A stretch of DNA of 64,000 nt. Origin: Oceanobacillus halophilus. Lineage in GTDB: Bacteria; Bacillota; Bacilli; Bacillales; Amphibacillaceae. Position numbers and translations under genes: made by a program. Within the stretch, counting starts at the first letter, position 1; each line of letters begins with the position of its first letter. The notes beneath the pieces were generated by a model that was not told the DNA's origin, searched no databases, and saw only the letters and a program-made list of their open reading frames with translations. Positions 17,736 through 27,362 of this stretch are shown here, piece after piece. The stretch covers positions 1 to 64,000 of the forward strand of contig NZ_RBZP01000007.1 in assembly GCF_003628505.1 (NCBI RefSeq), in the 5' to 3' direction.

Positions 17736-18551
17736 TTATTGTACCACGTCTTTCACTAAAAAAGAATGAATCAATCTGTCCACTTTTAGACTCTCGTGCA
17801 ATTCACTATGCCCTAATTGATCATCCTGAATAATTACTTCCTGTAACTGATCTTGCGGGACCATTTTTCGTATAGCTTTTACACTTTCTGGAAAAGAAAC
17901 CATATCTCCAGTACTACCGATATTTAAAACCTGAATATCCTCGGGTATCTTCCCTCTTTGCAGCATTTCAAATGCTGTTGAATTAGGTTTCAAATCGGTC
18001 GCTGCTGGATCTTGATTAATATTAAAATATTCCTGGCTGTATATTCCATCAAATGGACTCCCAATAGCTACAAATTTTTGAACAGAAGGGTAATTTTCCA
18101 TTTGATATTCCATTATATATTTGAGCGAAATAATACCACCCATTGAATGTCCCACTAAGTTAACGGTGGTAATATCATAATTCGCTTTTAAGTGCCGCAA
18201 TACCGATGCTAACCATTCCGTACTATCGGAGAAATTTGCACGGTTATTCTTCAAAATAACTTGAACAAACGTTTGATTTAATGGTTCTTTACGCGTTCCG
18301 AAAGTAGTAATTCTTCCTCTAGAAGAGACGTAATAAACCAACTGCTTCGATCCCCAACCATTTCTTTCAAAACGTTCAATCATGGTCCCAAATGAATTAG
18401 CTGTCCCTTTATATCCATGTATAAAAACGGTTGGTACATCAAACTCATTTTCTGATTTAGCCTTGTTAGGGTAATAAAAATAAACAATAGTTCCAATGAA
18501 CATCGAAAAGAAAAGAGCAACACTCAGAACATATTTATGCTTATTCTTCAA
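17736..18551 (-). CDS. Alpha/beta hydrolase of DUF915 type, membrane-anchored or secreted
   Basis: Predicted lipase/esterase-like enzyme, 271 aa. A basic N-terminus and one hydrophobic segment (about 8-26) form a signal peptide or anchor. The hydrolase fold begins with PTVFIHGYKGTANSF (oxyanion region). It carries the nucleophile elbow GHSMGG near 134-139, an Asp in NIGSTGDMVSFPES and a His in QLGHSELHE, giving a plausible Ser-Asp-His triad. This arrangement matches the DUF915 group of Bacillota. Its start lies within the 3' end of the upstream DUF454 gene (11-bp overlap), so they are probably co-translated. Substrate unknown. Confidence 0.83.
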   Translation of the reverse strand: MKNKHKYVLSVALFFSMFIGTIVYFYYPNKAKSENEFDVPTVFIHGYKGTANSFGTMIERFERNGWGSKQLVYYVSSRGRITTFGTRKEPLNQTFVQVILKNNRANFSDSTEWLASVLRHLKANYDITTVNLVGHSMGGIISLKYIMEYQMENYPSVQKFVAIGSPFDGIYSQEYFNINQDPAATDLKPNSTAFEMLQRGKIPEDIQVLNIGSTGDMVSFPESVKAIRKMVPQDQLQEVIIQDDQLGHSELHESLKVDRLIHSFLVKDVVQ

Positions 18552-18951
18552 ATACCTTCCCTCTCCACTCCATAGCGTCCTCTTGCAATGTTTTTTGTTT
18601 TAAAATGAATCTAGTAAAGTATGCTGCAACTGCAAGCAGTAGAATCTTAACAAGAATCAGTGGAACGACGAAAATCACCGTAAATAACATCGAAAACCAT
18701 AATAAAGACACACTTATTACTTTTACCTTTAAAGGAATCCCATTGCCTTCTCGGTAATTTAATATATATGGTCCAAAACGCTTGTTGGTAATCAACCAAT
18801 GATATAGTTTATCTGAACTACGTATATAACAGGCAGCAGCTAATAATAGCAATGGTGTTGTTGGTAATAAAGGAAGAAAAATACCTAGAACGCCCAACCC
18901 TAAAGAAAGCGAACCAACTGCTATCAGAAAAGCTCTTTTTACCGCTCTCAT
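18541..18951 (-). CDS. DUF454 (YbaN-like) inner membrane protein
   Basis: A 136-aa membrane protein. The N-terminal GSLSLGLGVLGIFLPLLPTT-type segment (about 13-32, shown in part) is the family hallmark: a helix ending in PLLPTTPLLLLAAACY. The Arg/Ser-rich stretch and RFGPYILNYREG follow, then two further helices at about 75-115. Family function is not known. It is upstream of, and overlaps, the lipase-like gene, which suggests a shared envelope-related role, but that is only context. Confidence 0.85.
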   Translation of the reverse strand: MRAVKRAFLIAVGSLSLGLGVLGIFLPLLPTTPLLLLAAACYIRSSDKLYHWLITNKRFGPYILNYREGNGIPLKVKVISVSLLWFSMLFTVIFVVPLILVKILLLAVAAYFTRFILKQKTLQEDAMEWRGKVFEE

Positions 18952-19066
18952 GAATGAACACCCTTCTATTAAAAAATAGTTTGTTTTTTATTATAACACT
19001 AGAGCGGCAATAAAATTCCTACAGGATAGGACATTTTTATGAATTTTCCCCCATGTTCTTTATCCA

Positions 19067-19861
19067 TTAGAATTTTTCTATGGAATGGAATATGGGCTTA
19101 CCATTATTATAAGTAGCAATATATTTAAAACCTATTGACTTCAACAACTCGATGGAATCCTTAAACTGATATGCAACTGTTGTTTCTACATGGGAATCTG
19201 ATCCTATTGTAATGATTTCACCGCCACATTCTTTGTATAAGGACAAGATATCCGCACTTGGCATTCCTCCTTCTAAACCATATCGATATCCAGAGGTATT
19301 TAGTTCAATTCCTTTTCCAGCAGGTATAATTTCACGAAATATTTCTGATATTATTTCATGAAAATTCGAAGTACTCCTCTCTTTCGTATAACGCTTAACA
19401 AGATCAATGTGGCCGAGAATACTAAATTCCTTGTAACGTTTCACACAGTCTAACAATTCCTCATAATAAATTTGATATGCTTTATCTACCGTTTTTCCTT
19501 TAAAAAAATTCCCCGAGTGTAAGTCTTTTTTTTCTGTCGAATGCATCGAGCAAATAACAAAATCAAACAGTTCTTCCTTCATTAATTCCTCATAACGGTC
19601 TAACAAATAAGGCTGCACTCCAATTTCTATGCCTTTTTTTATTCTTATCTTATCTTGATAAGCCTTTTGCATTTCTTTGATTTTCTTATCATACGCAGCT
19701 AAATCAAATTCAAATATCCAATCTTTATCCGGATAGTCATAATCAATATGCTCGGTAAAACAAATTTCTTCTAATCCCAAATCAATTGCCTTTTGTATTG
19801 TTGTTTCCATAGCTGTATCACAATCAGCTGAAAAATTACTATGAATATGATAATCAAACAT
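19067..19861 (-). CDS. hisJ: Histidinol-phosphatase, PHP family
   Basis: Removes phosphate from histidinol phosphate, the penultimate step of histidine synthesis. The 264-aa PHP-domain protein has the metal-binding motifs HIHSNFSADC (His5, His7), CFTEHIDY (about 34-41), ICSMHSTE, ILGHIDLVKRY and GSDSHVE near the end. It begins at ATG 19861 with GGGGGAGAG upstream and is divergent from the his operon, which lacks another histidinol-phosphatase, so it completes the pathway. Good length match to Bacillus HisJ. Confidence 0.92.
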   Translation of the reverse strand: MFDYHIHSNFSADCDTAMETTIQKAIDLGLEEICFTEHIDYDYPDKDWIFEFDLAAYDKKIKEMQKAYQDKIRIKKGIEIGVQPYLLDRYEELMKEELFDFVICSMHSTEKKDLHSGNFFKGKTVDKAYQIYYEELLDCVKRYKEFSILGHIDLVKRYTKERSTSNFHEIISEIFREIIPAGKGIELNTSGYRYGLEGGMPSADILSLYKECGGEIITIGSDSHVETTVAYQFKDSIELLKSIGFKYIATYNNGKPIFHSIEKF

Positions 19862-20219
19862 TTTCTACTCTCCCCCGTGTTGACTTTTAAGTACCTAAAC
19901 TTTATAATACTATATAACTTTAATTAGATAAAGTGGTAAAGTAATAAAGCTATTTAAATATTTCTTTTTTTAGTTTTAGTTACTGTGTTTGGATAGAAAG
20001 TCGAAGTAATCAAAAAAACTCAACATTATGAACGTAGCGGTATATTACTTCCGATTATCTTAACAAGTTACATCAAACCTAATAGATGAAATATAATTGC
20101 CAGATTCTATCTTTTATCTAAATTATACCAAAAATCGACAATATTCTTATACTTTCGAACATAAAAATTGTATAATCTAACTAACAAATGATAAATGCGC
20201 GGTTAAAAGGAGAATTTTC
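19862..20219. other. Divergent hisJ/hisZ promoter interval
   Basis: There is no ORF or RNA structure I can support in these 358 bp, and no T-box sequence (GGTGGNACCGCG) as seen before trpE. A good -10 box TATAAT at 20171-20176 with a poor -35 lies 44 bp before hisZ. The ribosome binding site AAAAGGAGAA immediately precedes hisZ. Confidence 0.55.
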
Positions 20220-21458
20220 ATGCAGAGATATGTGATTGATAACAATAAAAATACGAATGTGGAAGACTTTCAAATGAGAGATATGCTTCTTTCCAAGCTA
20301 AAAAAACGTTTCACTACCTATGGCTATAAGCAGGTTCGAACTTCTACCTTTGAATCATATGACATGTATTCCAATATTATCGGCACGGTGAACAAAGATG
20401 AGATGATTAAAGTAATCGATACTTCGGGGAAGGTATTGGTTCTTAGACCTGACGTTACCATCCCATTAAATAGAATGACTACTTTAAATGGACTAACACC
20501 AGATAACCAGCGTCTATTCTATATACTGGATGTCTTTCGTCAATCTCATGCAGAAGCAGATGAAAAAGAAAGTACACAAGCAGGTATAGAATGTTTTGGG
20601 GATAACTCAGCCGAAGTTGACTCTGAAGTCATCATGATGGCTATTCACACTTTTCAAGACCTCGGTTTTAGTAATTTTAAATTGGAAATTGGGCACGCAG
20701 GTTTCTTTAAGGAGTTAATTCAACAGGCTAATTTAAATGAACATGAACTGGAATCCCTGCAAGCACTTATACAATCCAAAAACTTAGTTGATATTGAACC
20801 TTTTCTATCACAGCTGAATATTGATGAAGATGTACGGGTAGCTATTCAGTCGATACCAATGCTATATGGAAACCCTGAAAACGTCATTGACCAAGCTAAA
20901 TCCATTATCCGTAATGATTCGATGAAGGAAATCCTTCAAAATTTAATAGATGTATACGAGATTCTCCAAGCATACGGTGCAGAGAATTCCGTGGTCTTTA
21001 ATCTAGGACTTATTAATAATATGAACTATTATTCAGGCATTATCTTTCAAGGTTTCGTTGATAATATTGGAAAACCCGTATTAATGGGTGGACGTTATGA
21101 CAATTTGGGCAAACAATTTAATCAACCTAGCCCCGCAGTCGGTTTTGCCTTTGAAGTGGATTTATTAATACATGCTATTCAGCAACAAGAATTAGCACAA
21201 CCGCAATCTCCTGTAGTAGATGTTATTATTCACTATAATGAGAGCAAACAGCAAGAAGCGCTTCGTTCAGCGTATGTACTTCGTGACAATGGGTTACAGG
21301 TTCTCACCTATCTAAATAATAAATCAGCAACTCAAATTCGTTCGAGTTATATTGCTGAATTTAATGAATCACAAAATAAATTAATTAGTAGAAAGATAGA
21401 GAAGAACTTTTCTAATCCGGAAGAACTGTTGGCATTGTTACAGAAGGAGGAGAACTAA
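20220..21458 (+). CDS. hisZ: ATP phosphoribosyltransferase regulatory subunit
   Basis: Histidyl-tRNA-synthetase-like partner required by the short form of HisG; together they catalyse and feedback-regulate the first step of histidine synthesis. The 412-aa protein shows class II synthetase motifs: RPDVTIPLNRMT (about 80-91), RLFYILDVFRQS and the HisRS-like GGRYDNLGKQF near 291-301. It lacks a complete anticodon-binding domain signature. First gene of the his operon. Its TAA is directly followed by the GTG of hisG. Confidence 0.93.
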   Translation: MQRYVIDNNKNTNVEDFQMRDMLLSKLKKRFTTYGYKQVRTSTFESYDMYSNIIGTVNKDEMIKVIDTSGKVLVLRPDVTIPLNRMTTLNGLTPDNQRLFYILDVFRQSHAEADEKESTQAGIECFGDNSAEVDSEVIMMAIHTFQDLGFSNFKLEIGHAGFFKELIQQANLNEHELESLQALIQSKNLVDIEPFLSQLNIDEDVRVAIQSIPMLYGNPENVIDQAKSIIRNDSMKEILQNLIDVYEILQAYGAENSVVFNLGLINNMNYYSGIIFQGFVDNIGKPVLMGGRYDNLGKQFNQPSPAVGFAFEVDLLIHAIQQQELAQPQSPVVDVIIHYNESKQQEALRSAYVLRDNGLQVLTYLNNKSATQIRSSYIAEFNESQNKLISRKIEKNFSNPEELLALLQKEEN

Positions 21459-22085
21459 GTGGAACAAATTACAATAGCTTTAGCCAAAGGCAGACCAGCA
21501 AAAAGTACGATCGACTTATTAGAAAAGACAGGTGAACATTTTGTTGACTTACATGAAGATAGCCGAAAGCTTGTATTTTACAATACGGATCAATCTATTA
21601 AAGTCATATTCGTAAAAGCGCTTGATGTCCCTACATATGTTGAAAAAGGAGCTGCTGATATTGGCATTGTCGGAAAAGATAATATTATGGAATCACAAGC
21701 AGACGTCTACGAGCTTTTAGATTTAAAGATTGGGAAATGTAAGTTTTCCGTAGCTGGAAGGCCGGAGCATCCAACGAAAGGAAATCAGAAACTTACCATC
21801 GCAACGAAATATCCGAATGTTGCTAAAAAGCATTTTCAGAAAAAAGGACAAACGATAGAAACAGTGAAGTTAAATGGGTCCGTTGAACTGGCACCCATTA
21901 TTGGTTTATCTGATTATATAGTCGATATTGTTGAAACAGGCAGTACACTTAAAGAAAATGGTTTGGTAGTTTTAGAGGATATAGAGAATATAAGTACTAG
22001 ACTCATAGTAAACAAAGCAAGTTTCGCAACAAAAGCGAATGAAGTACAAACATTTATTAATCAATTAAAATCAGCCATGGAGTGA
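21459..22085 (+). CDS. hisG: ATP phosphoribosyltransferase, catalytic subunit (short form)
   Basis: Condenses ATP and PRPP in the first step of histidine synthesis. At 208 aa it is the short HisG that depends on HisZ. IALAKGRPAK is at the N-terminus. VEKGAADIGIVGKDNI (about 62-77) and the PRPP-loop region DIVETGSTLKENGL near 155-168 are diagnostic. It starts at GTG 21459 with AAGGAGGAGAA overlapping the end of hisZ, so it is tightly coupled. Confidence 0.94.
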   Translation: MEQITIALAKGRPAKSTIDLLEKTGEHFVDLHEDSRKLVFYNTDQSIKVIFVKALDVPTYVEKGAADIGIVGKDNIMESQADVYELLDLKIGKCKFSVAGRPEHPTKGNQKLTIATKYPNVAKKHFQKKGQTIETVKLNGSVELAPIIGLSDYIVDIVETGSTLKENGLVVLEDIENISTRLIVNKASFATKANEVQTFINQLKSAME

Positions 22086-22091
22086 TCAAAA

Positions 22092-23378
22092 ATGAAAATA
22101 ATTACTTCCGAACAATTTTACACCGAGAAGAACGATTCCAGCGATATTCAAACAAGCGAGGAACAGCTAGACAGTTCGGTACTGGAAATCATTAAACAAG
22201 TAAGAGCCGACAAAGATGCTGCATTGTTTCGATACACAGAAAAATTTGACCAAGTGGAACTAGACCAGCTTCTTGTTTCGGAGCAAGAATTTATAGAGGC
22301 ACGTAATCTAGTAGATTCTGAGTTTATTGAAGCAATTAATGATGCAAAAGAAAACATTCGTGAATTCCATCAGGCACAAAAAGAACAAACTTGGCTTATA
22401 GAAAATGAAAAAGGGATTTTATTGGGCCAGAAAGTAACTCCTCTTGAAAAAGTAGGTGTTTATATACCTGGAGGAAAGGCTGCATATCCATCCTCCATAT
22501 TAATGAACGTTATTCCTGCACAAATTGCTGGAGTAAAAGAAATTGTAATTACTACTCCACCACAAAAAGATGGAAAGATAAATCCCTATGTTTTAGTGAC
22601 AGCAGATGAAATCGGGATAAAAACTATCTACAAAATCGGTGGTGCTCAAGCGGTTGCTGCTTTAGCCTATGGTACAGAAACAGTAGATAAAGTGGATAAA
22701 ATCGTTGGGCCAGGAAATGCCTTTGTTGCTCGAGCAAAGAAATGGGTTTATGGAGATGTAGCAATCGATATGATTGCAGGACCAAGTGAGATTTGCGTAG
22801 TTGCAGATGAAACTGCTCCACCTAGCTATGTAGCTGCAGATTTATTATCTCAAGCAGAACATGATGAATCTGCGAGTGCCATCTGTGTCACAACAAGTAA
22901 AGAAGTAGCCGATAAAGTAAAAGCTGAGGTGCAGAAACAAACAGAGCAGTTGGAGCGCAAAGCCATTATTCAGAGCTCTATCGAACAAAATGGGAGAATC
23001 GTTATTGCAAAGAATAAAGAAGATGCCTTTGATGTAGTTAATAAGATTGCACCAGAGCATTTACAGCTAATGATCCAAAACCCTACAGAAAGCATGCAGC
23101 TAATAAAGCATGCAGGAGCCATCTTCTTAGGAAATTATTCACCAGAACCACTTGGTGATTACTTTGCTGGACCAAATCACACACTACCAACAAGTGGAAC
23201 AGCAAGATTCGCTTCTCCACTTGGTGTGTACGATTTTGTAAAAAAATCAAGTATTATTCAGTATTCTGAAGATGCTTTACTCAGTGCTTCTGATAAAATC
23301 ACCAAATTAGCAAACACAGAAGGATTAACGGCTCATGCGAATTCTATTTCTATCAGAAAGGATAATCTCCATGCGTAA
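22092..23378 (+). CDS. hisD: Histidinol dehydrogenase
   Basis: Oxidises L-histidinol to histidine in two NAD-dependent steps. The 428-aa protein contains GVYIPGGKAAYPSS (about 120-133), KIVGPGNAFVARAKKWVYG and DMIAGPSEICVVAD (about 226-239), SQAEHDESA with the zinc and catalytic Glu-His, and the C-terminal AGPNHTLPTSGTARF. All are hallmark motifs of the family. It lies 6 bp after hisG and overlaps hisB by 8 bp. Confidence 0.95.
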   Translation: MKIITSEQFYTEKNDSSDIQTSEEQLDSSVLEIIKQVRADKDAALFRYTEKFDQVELDQLLVSEQEFIEARNLVDSEFIEAINDAKENIREFHQAQKEQTWLIENEKGILLGQKVTPLEKVGVYIPGGKAAYPSSILMNVIPAQIAGVKEIVITTPPQKDGKINPYVLVTADEIGIKTIYKIGGAQAVAALAYGTETVDKVDKIVGPGNAFVARAKKWVYGDVAIDMIAGPSEICVVADETAPPSYVAADLLSQAEHDESASAICVTTSKEVADKVKAEVQKQTEQLERKAIIQSSIEQNGRIVIAKNKEDAFDVVNKIAPEHLQLMIQNPTESMQLIKHAGAIFLGNYSPEPLGDYFAGPNHTLPTSGTARFASPLGVYDFVKKSSIIQYSEDALLSASDKITKLANTEGLTAHANSISIRKDNLHA

Positions 23379-23955
23379 ATCAAAAATTTCTCGAAAGACA
23401 AGTGAAACTGCAATCGAATTAGATTTTAATATAGATGGTACAGGTCATTCTACTATCAACACCGGAGTCGGTTTCTTTGATCATATGCTCACCCTTATGA
23501 CCAAGCATGGCTTATTTGATTTAGAAGTAACATGTGATGGGGATTTAGAAGTAGATCAACACCATTCCGTAGAAGACATAGGTATCAGTTTAGGACAAGC
23601 ATTTTTAAACTCTCTTGGAAACAAAGAAGGCATTACACGCTATGCTACTGTTACTACACCAATGGATGAGGCTTTGTCTACAGTATCCATCGATATAAGT
23701 GGACGTCCTTATTTTGTTTATCATGTCGAAGGGTTAAAAGATAAAGTAGGCAATTTTGATACCGAACTTGTGGAAGAATTTTTCCAAGCATTCGTCAGCA
23801 ATGCCAAAGTGACCTTGCATATTAATCTAGCCTATGGCAGCAATTCTCATCACATCATCGAATCCATTTTCAAAGGCTTTGGCCGCTGCCTGGACCAAGC
23901 AACGATAAAAAATCCTAGAATCCAAGGAGTACCTTCTACTAAAGGAGCACTTTAA
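23371..23955 (+). CDS. hisB: Imidazoleglycerol-phosphate dehydratase
   Basis: Dehydrates imidazoleglycerol phosphate using manganese. I start it at ATG 23371, giving MRKSKISRKTSET and 194 aa, the normal length of monofunctional HisB; the longer frame lies in hisD. The metal-binding motifs HHSVEDIG (about 65-72), GFFDHML near 36-42 and SNSHHIIESIFKGFGR are present. A 580-bp repeat element begins within a few bases of its stop and separates it from hisH. Confidence 0.95.
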   Translation: MRKSKISRKTSETAIELDFNIDGTGHSTINTGVGFFDHMLTLMTKHGLFDLEVTCDGDLEVDQHHSVEDIGISLGQAFLNSLGNKEGITRYATVTTPMDEALSTVSIDISGRPYFVYHVEGLKDKVGNFDTELVEEFFQAFVSNAKVTLHINLAYGSNSHHIIESIFKGFGRCLDQATIKNPRIQGVPSTKGAL

Positions 23956-23957
23956 TA

Positions 23958-24534
23958 AATCATTCCCAAAAGTTTGTTTCCTTGCAACATTACTTTATTT
24001 CTTATTTTTTATAGAGTGCGAGTATATTTAATTCAGAATAGTATTACTCTCGCTCACACTGATGTTATTTTGTGCAGTCATTCGCTCCGGCAGAAAACCA
24101 CTGCTGCGAGGTCTTCGGACACGTGTTTTTCCCGCAGGACATGGAAGGTTTCGTCAGCATTACATCGCACGAAGAAAGTTGCCTTTTAATTTCGAGGAGT
24201 CTCCGTATTCTGCCTCAGCTAAGATAGATGCTCAAGATTTTCTTAGAGATTATAGCTCATGTAATCACGTTTAAAACTATTCTTAAAACAACATATCTTT
24301 TGTTTATACAAGTAGAGCAGACAACTTAGCGGAGGAAATGCACGGAGACTCCTGCGGGAAGAAGAGCATCGGTGAGACTGCGTAGTGCGCCAGCACGAAG
24401 CAGGCTCACCAGCTCCCCGCGGAAAGCGTAGTGTATTTCCGCAGCGAGGGCAAGCACACTATTCTGAATTCAAGTTATTAAGAGTTTCTATCAACTCTCA
24501 CAAAGCTAATTAGTAACAAACTTACGAAAAGATC
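23958..24534. mobile_element. MITE-like dispersed repeat, copy B (inside the his operon)
   Basis: This fills the 617-bp hisB-hisH gap. The right end carries the terminal repeat seen inverted as GATCTTTTCGTAAGTTTGTT (24515-24534). The left end has a degenerate partner at about 23960-23985. Inside are TTCAGAATAG...CGCTCACAC near 24030-24060, the segment CGGAGACTCCTGCGGGA, GC-rich inverted arms (GGAAATGCAC / GTGTATTTCC at 24334-24343 and 24431-24440), and GAGTTTCTATCAA near 24482. It is in an inverted orientation relative to copy D. No coding capacity. Confidence 0.75.
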
Positions 24535-24571
24535 ATAATTAAAGGATCTATTACAGAAAGGAGCATTCGTG

Positions 24572-25180
24572 ATGATTGCAATTGTTGATTACGATGCTGG
24601 GAATATTAAAAGTCTGCAATTTGCTTTAGATAAACTGAACGTAAAATCTGTGTTAACTAAAGATCCTGAATCTATTAAGAAGGCAGAGTCTATTATTCTA
24701 CCAGGTGTTGGTGCATTTAAGGATGCTATGGTTTCCTTGAATGAACTTGGAATGACCAAGGTTTTGCGGGAGGAAGCTGCAAATGGAAAACCAATCCTAG
24801 GTATTTGCTTAGGAATGCAATTATTCTATGAAATCAGCCATGAAGATGGTGAGTGGGAAGGTTTAGGATTATTGAAGGGAAGTGTAAACCGTATAACAGA
24901 TGCTGTAAAAGTTCCTCACATGGGATGGAATACTTTACAAAAAGATAAGGAGAGTCCCCTATTTAATGCTATTCCTGACAATCCTTATGTTTATTTCGTC
25001 CACTCCTATGCAGTTGGAGGAGACTTTGAAAGAGATACACTTGTGGCTAGCTCTGAATATGGTGGAACCGTACCTGCACTTGTTCAAAAAGATAATGTGA
25101 CAGGCATGCAATTCCATCCCGAAAAAAGTGGAGAAGTTGGTCTGAAACTATTAAAAAACTATGGGGAGATGATTTCATGA
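24572..25180 (+). CDS. hisH: Imidazole glycerol phosphate synthase, glutaminase subunit
   Basis: Supplies ammonia from glutamine to HisF. The 202-aa class I amidotransferase begins IAIVDYDAGNI. It has the nucleophile Cys in GICLGMQLFYE (about 78-88) and the His/Glu pair in MQFHPEKSGEVG (about 178-189). ATG 24572 follows GAAAGGAGC by about nine bases; the preceding GTG (24569) is also in frame but too close. It follows the repeat element, so it must be reached by read-through or have its own promoter. Overlaps hisA as ATGA. Confidence 0.94.
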   Translation: MIAIVDYDAGNIKSLQFALDKLNVKSVLTKDPESIKKAESIILPGVGAFKDAMVSLNELGMTKVLREEAANGKPILGICLGMQLFYEISHEDGEWEGLGLLKGSVNRITDAVKVPHMGWNTLQKDKESPLFNAIPDNPYVYFVHSYAVGGDFERDTLVASSEYGGTVPALVQKDNVTGMQFHPEKSGEVGLKLLKNYGEMIS

Positions 25181-25899
25181 TTCTATTTCCTGCAATAGAT
25201 ATTCGCGGAGGAAAGTGCGTCCGTCTAACTCAAGGCGATTACAATAAAGAAAAAGTCTATGGTGATTCACCAGTTGAAATGGCAAAAGAGTGGCAAGCCA
25301 CAGGGGCAGAATATATACATATTGTTGATCTCGATGGTGCAAAATCTGGAGAATCAATTAATAAATCAGAAATCCAAGCTATCGCTGAACAAACAGAAAT
25401 CCCCGTACAAGTTGGTGGAGGAATTCGCTCGATATCCTTAATTAATGACTATATTTCTTCAGGTATTAGTCGAGTGATTATTGGAACAGCCGCTATTAAT
25501 AATAAGGAATTTCTAAAGGAAGCAGTTGAAAAATATGGGTCCAAGATTGCCGTATCTATTGACGCTAGAAAGGGCTATGTTGCAACAGATGGGTGGACCA
25601 AAGATAGTACAGTAAAAGCTACTGACCTCGTAAAAGAACTAGAGCAAATGGGCGTTCAAACAATTGTTTACACTGATATTTTAAAGGACGGAATGTTAAA
25701 AGGTCCTAACTTTGAAGAACTTCACACCATAAATACATCTACTAAAATGAATGTTATTGCGTCGGGTGGAGTTTCATCTAAACAAGATATTACTGAATTG
25801 AAGTCACTCAACATGTATGGTGCGATTATCGGAAAAGCATTATACGATGGTACGATTAAATTCGAAGAGCTATTGGAGGCAGATGACGATGCTAGCTAA
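25177..25899 (+). CDS. hisA: Phosphoribosylformimino-AICAR phosphate isomerase
   Basis: Amadori isomerase of histidine synthesis, a 240-aa beta/alpha barrel. [13 protein letters not shown] (about 5-17) holds the catalytic Asp8. VGGGIRS (about 78-84) and [16 protein letters not shown] (about 160-175), with the second Asp and a phosphate loop, are typical. Starts at ATG 25177, overlapping the hisH stop by 4 bp, and overlaps hisF by 11 bp. Confidence 0.95.
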   Translation: MILFPAIDIRGGKCVRLTQGDYNKEKVYGDSPVEMAKEWQATGAEYIHIVDLDGAKSGESINKSEIQAIAEQTEIPVQVGGGIRSISLINDYISSGISRVIIGTAAINNKEFLKEAVEKYGSKIAVSIDARKGYVATDGWTKDSTVKATDLVKELEQMGVQTIVYTDILKDGMLKGPNFEELHTINTSTKMNVIASGGVSSKQDITELKSLNMYGAIIGKALYDGTIKFEELLEADDDAS

Positions 25900-26647
25900 A
25901 CGAATCATCCCTTGCTTAGATGTTGATAAAGGACGAGTGGTTAAAGGGAAAAAGTTTAAAAATATCCAAGATGTCGCAGATCCTGTAGAACTTGCCAAAC
26001 GTTATAATGAGGATGGGGCCGATGAATTGGTTTTCTACGATATTACAGCTTCCAATGAAGAGCGTGATATTTTTTTAGACGTTGTTGAGAAAGTAGCTCG
26101 AGAAATCTCTATTCCTTTTTCTGTTGGAGGGGGAATCCGTACAATCCAAGATATTAACAATGTATTACGTGCTGGCGCTGAAAAAGTCTCGATTAATAGT
26201 GCTGCAGTAAATAATCCAACACTCATTAAAGAAGCTGCTTCAAAGTTCGGCAGTCAATGTATCGTATTATCTATCGATGCCCAAGAAACTTCTCCTGGTA
26301 AATGGGAAGTCTTTATCAAAGGAGGCCGTAAAAACACAGGAATGGATGCCATTGAATGGGCAATACGCGGTGAACAACTCGGTGCAGGTGAGATCGTTAT
26401 TAATGCTATCGATACAGACGGTGAAAAGAGTGGCTACAATGTAGAATTAACGAAGGCAATTGCCGATGCAGTAAATATCCCTATTGTTGCAAGTGGTGGT
26501 GCTGGAACAAAAGAACACTTTTCTACTGTACTAAATAAAGCAAATGCTGACGCCGCTTTAGCAGCATCTGTCTTTCACTATGGTGAGATTCCAATTCCCG
26601 AATTGAAAGCATATTTAGAAGAACAGAAAATCACGGTTAGGAGGTAA
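25889..26647 (+). CDS. hisF: Imidazole glycerol phosphate synthase, cyclase subunit
   Basis: Makes imidazole glycerol phosphate and AICAR with ammonia from HisH. I choose ATG 25889 ([12 protein letters not shown], 252 aa), nine bases after GGAGG; an ATG six bases earlier is too near the ribosome binding site. The motifs [15 protein letters not shown] with Asp11, [24 protein letters not shown] (Asp near 130) and [10 protein letters not shown] are all present. Overlaps hisA by 11 bp and ends 5 bp before hisIE. Confidence 0.95.
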   Translation: MLAKRIIPCLDVDKGRVVKGKKFKNIQDVADPVELAKRYNEDGADELVFYDITASNEERDIFLDVVEKVAREISIPFSVGGGIRTIQDINNVLRAGAEKVSINSAAVNNPTLIKEAASKFGSQCIVLSIDAQETSPGKWEVFIKGGRKNTGMDAIEWAIRGEQLGAGEIVINAIDTDGEKSGYNVELTKAIADAVNIPIVASGGAGTKEHFSTVLNKANADAALAASVFHYGEIPIPELKAYLEEQKITVRR

Positions 26648-26652
26648 CAAGA

Positions 26653-27291
26653 ATGGAAATTAACATCGATAAAATTAAATTTGATGAGAATGGACTTGTT
26701 CCCGCCATTGTACAGAATGCAGAAACAGGAAAAGTCTTAACATTAGCATATATGAACGCAGATTCACTGCAGAAAACCTTACAAACAAACGAAACCTGGT
26801 TTTTCTCGCGCAGCAGACAGGAACTATGGAATAAAGGGGAAACATCTGGAAACAAACAACAGATTAACAAAATCAGCTATGACTGTGATGCAGATTCCCT
26901 ATTGGTTCAGGTAATACCGCTAGGTCCAGCATGTCATACCGGACAAGAAACCTGCTTCCATCATGATTTGTATACAAAGGATGAGCCATCACTGGAGATC
27001 ATTCCGCAAGTCGTAGCCAAAATCACCGAGAGACGCGAAAATCCAATTGAAGGTTCCTATACAAATTATCTTTTCAATGAAGGCATAGACAAGATTTTGA
27101 AAAAAATCGGTGAAGAAACTAGTGAAGTCATTATCGGTGCAAAAAATAACGACAAAAAAGAAGTAACAAGTGAAATTGCCGATTTAACCTACCATACCCT
27201 TGTACTTATGGAATTACTAGATGTGTCCATTAATGACATTAAAGGTGAATTAAAGAAAAGGCACGTTCAGAAGGATAAGAAAAATAAATAA
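26653..27291 (+). CDS. hisI: Bifunctional phosphoribosyl-AMP cyclohydrolase / phosphoribosyl-ATP pyrophosphatase
   Basis: Carries steps two and three of the pathway (HisIE fusion, 212 aa). Residues 1-115 are the cyclohydrolase, with [45 protein letters not shown] and [12 protein letters not shown] (zinc ligands). Residues about 118-212 are the pyrophosphatase, with [24 protein letters not shown] and [13 protein letters not shown]. The fusion is usual in bacilli. Last gene of the operon, followed by an intrinsic terminator. Confidence 0.95.
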   Translation: MEINIDKIKFDENGLVPAIVQNAETGKVLTLAYMNADSLQKTLQTNETWFFSRSRQELWNKGETSGNKQQINKISYDCDADSLLVQVIPLGPACHTGQETCFHHDLYTKDEPSLEIIPQVVAKITERRENPIEGSYTNYLFNEGIDKILKKIGEETSEVIIGAKNNDKKEVTSEIADLTYHTLVLMELLDVSINDIKGELKKRHVQKDKKNK

Positions 27292-27313
27292 TTTCGACAT
27301 TTTCATTCATTAA

Positions 27314-27360
27314 AACAAGCATCTCCTCGCCACTCACATTGGTCTGCGAGATGCTTTTTA
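27314..27360. terminator. Terminator after hisIE (also serves the convergent gene)
   Basis: AAGCATCTCCTCGC pairs with GCGAGATGCTTTTTA across about 14 bp. The T-run follows on the plus strand. The convergent lipoprotein gene ends at 27363, and the hairpin can also act in that direction. Confidence 0.85.
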
Positions 27361-27362
27361 TA

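Noticed and set aside
19862-20219. Histidine T-box before hisZ
   Set aside because: There is no GGTGGNACCGCG sequence or terminator hairpin in the leader.
24062-24274. Small plus-strand ORFs in the his operon gap
   Set aside because: They are entirely inside MITE copy B and have no ribosome binding sites.
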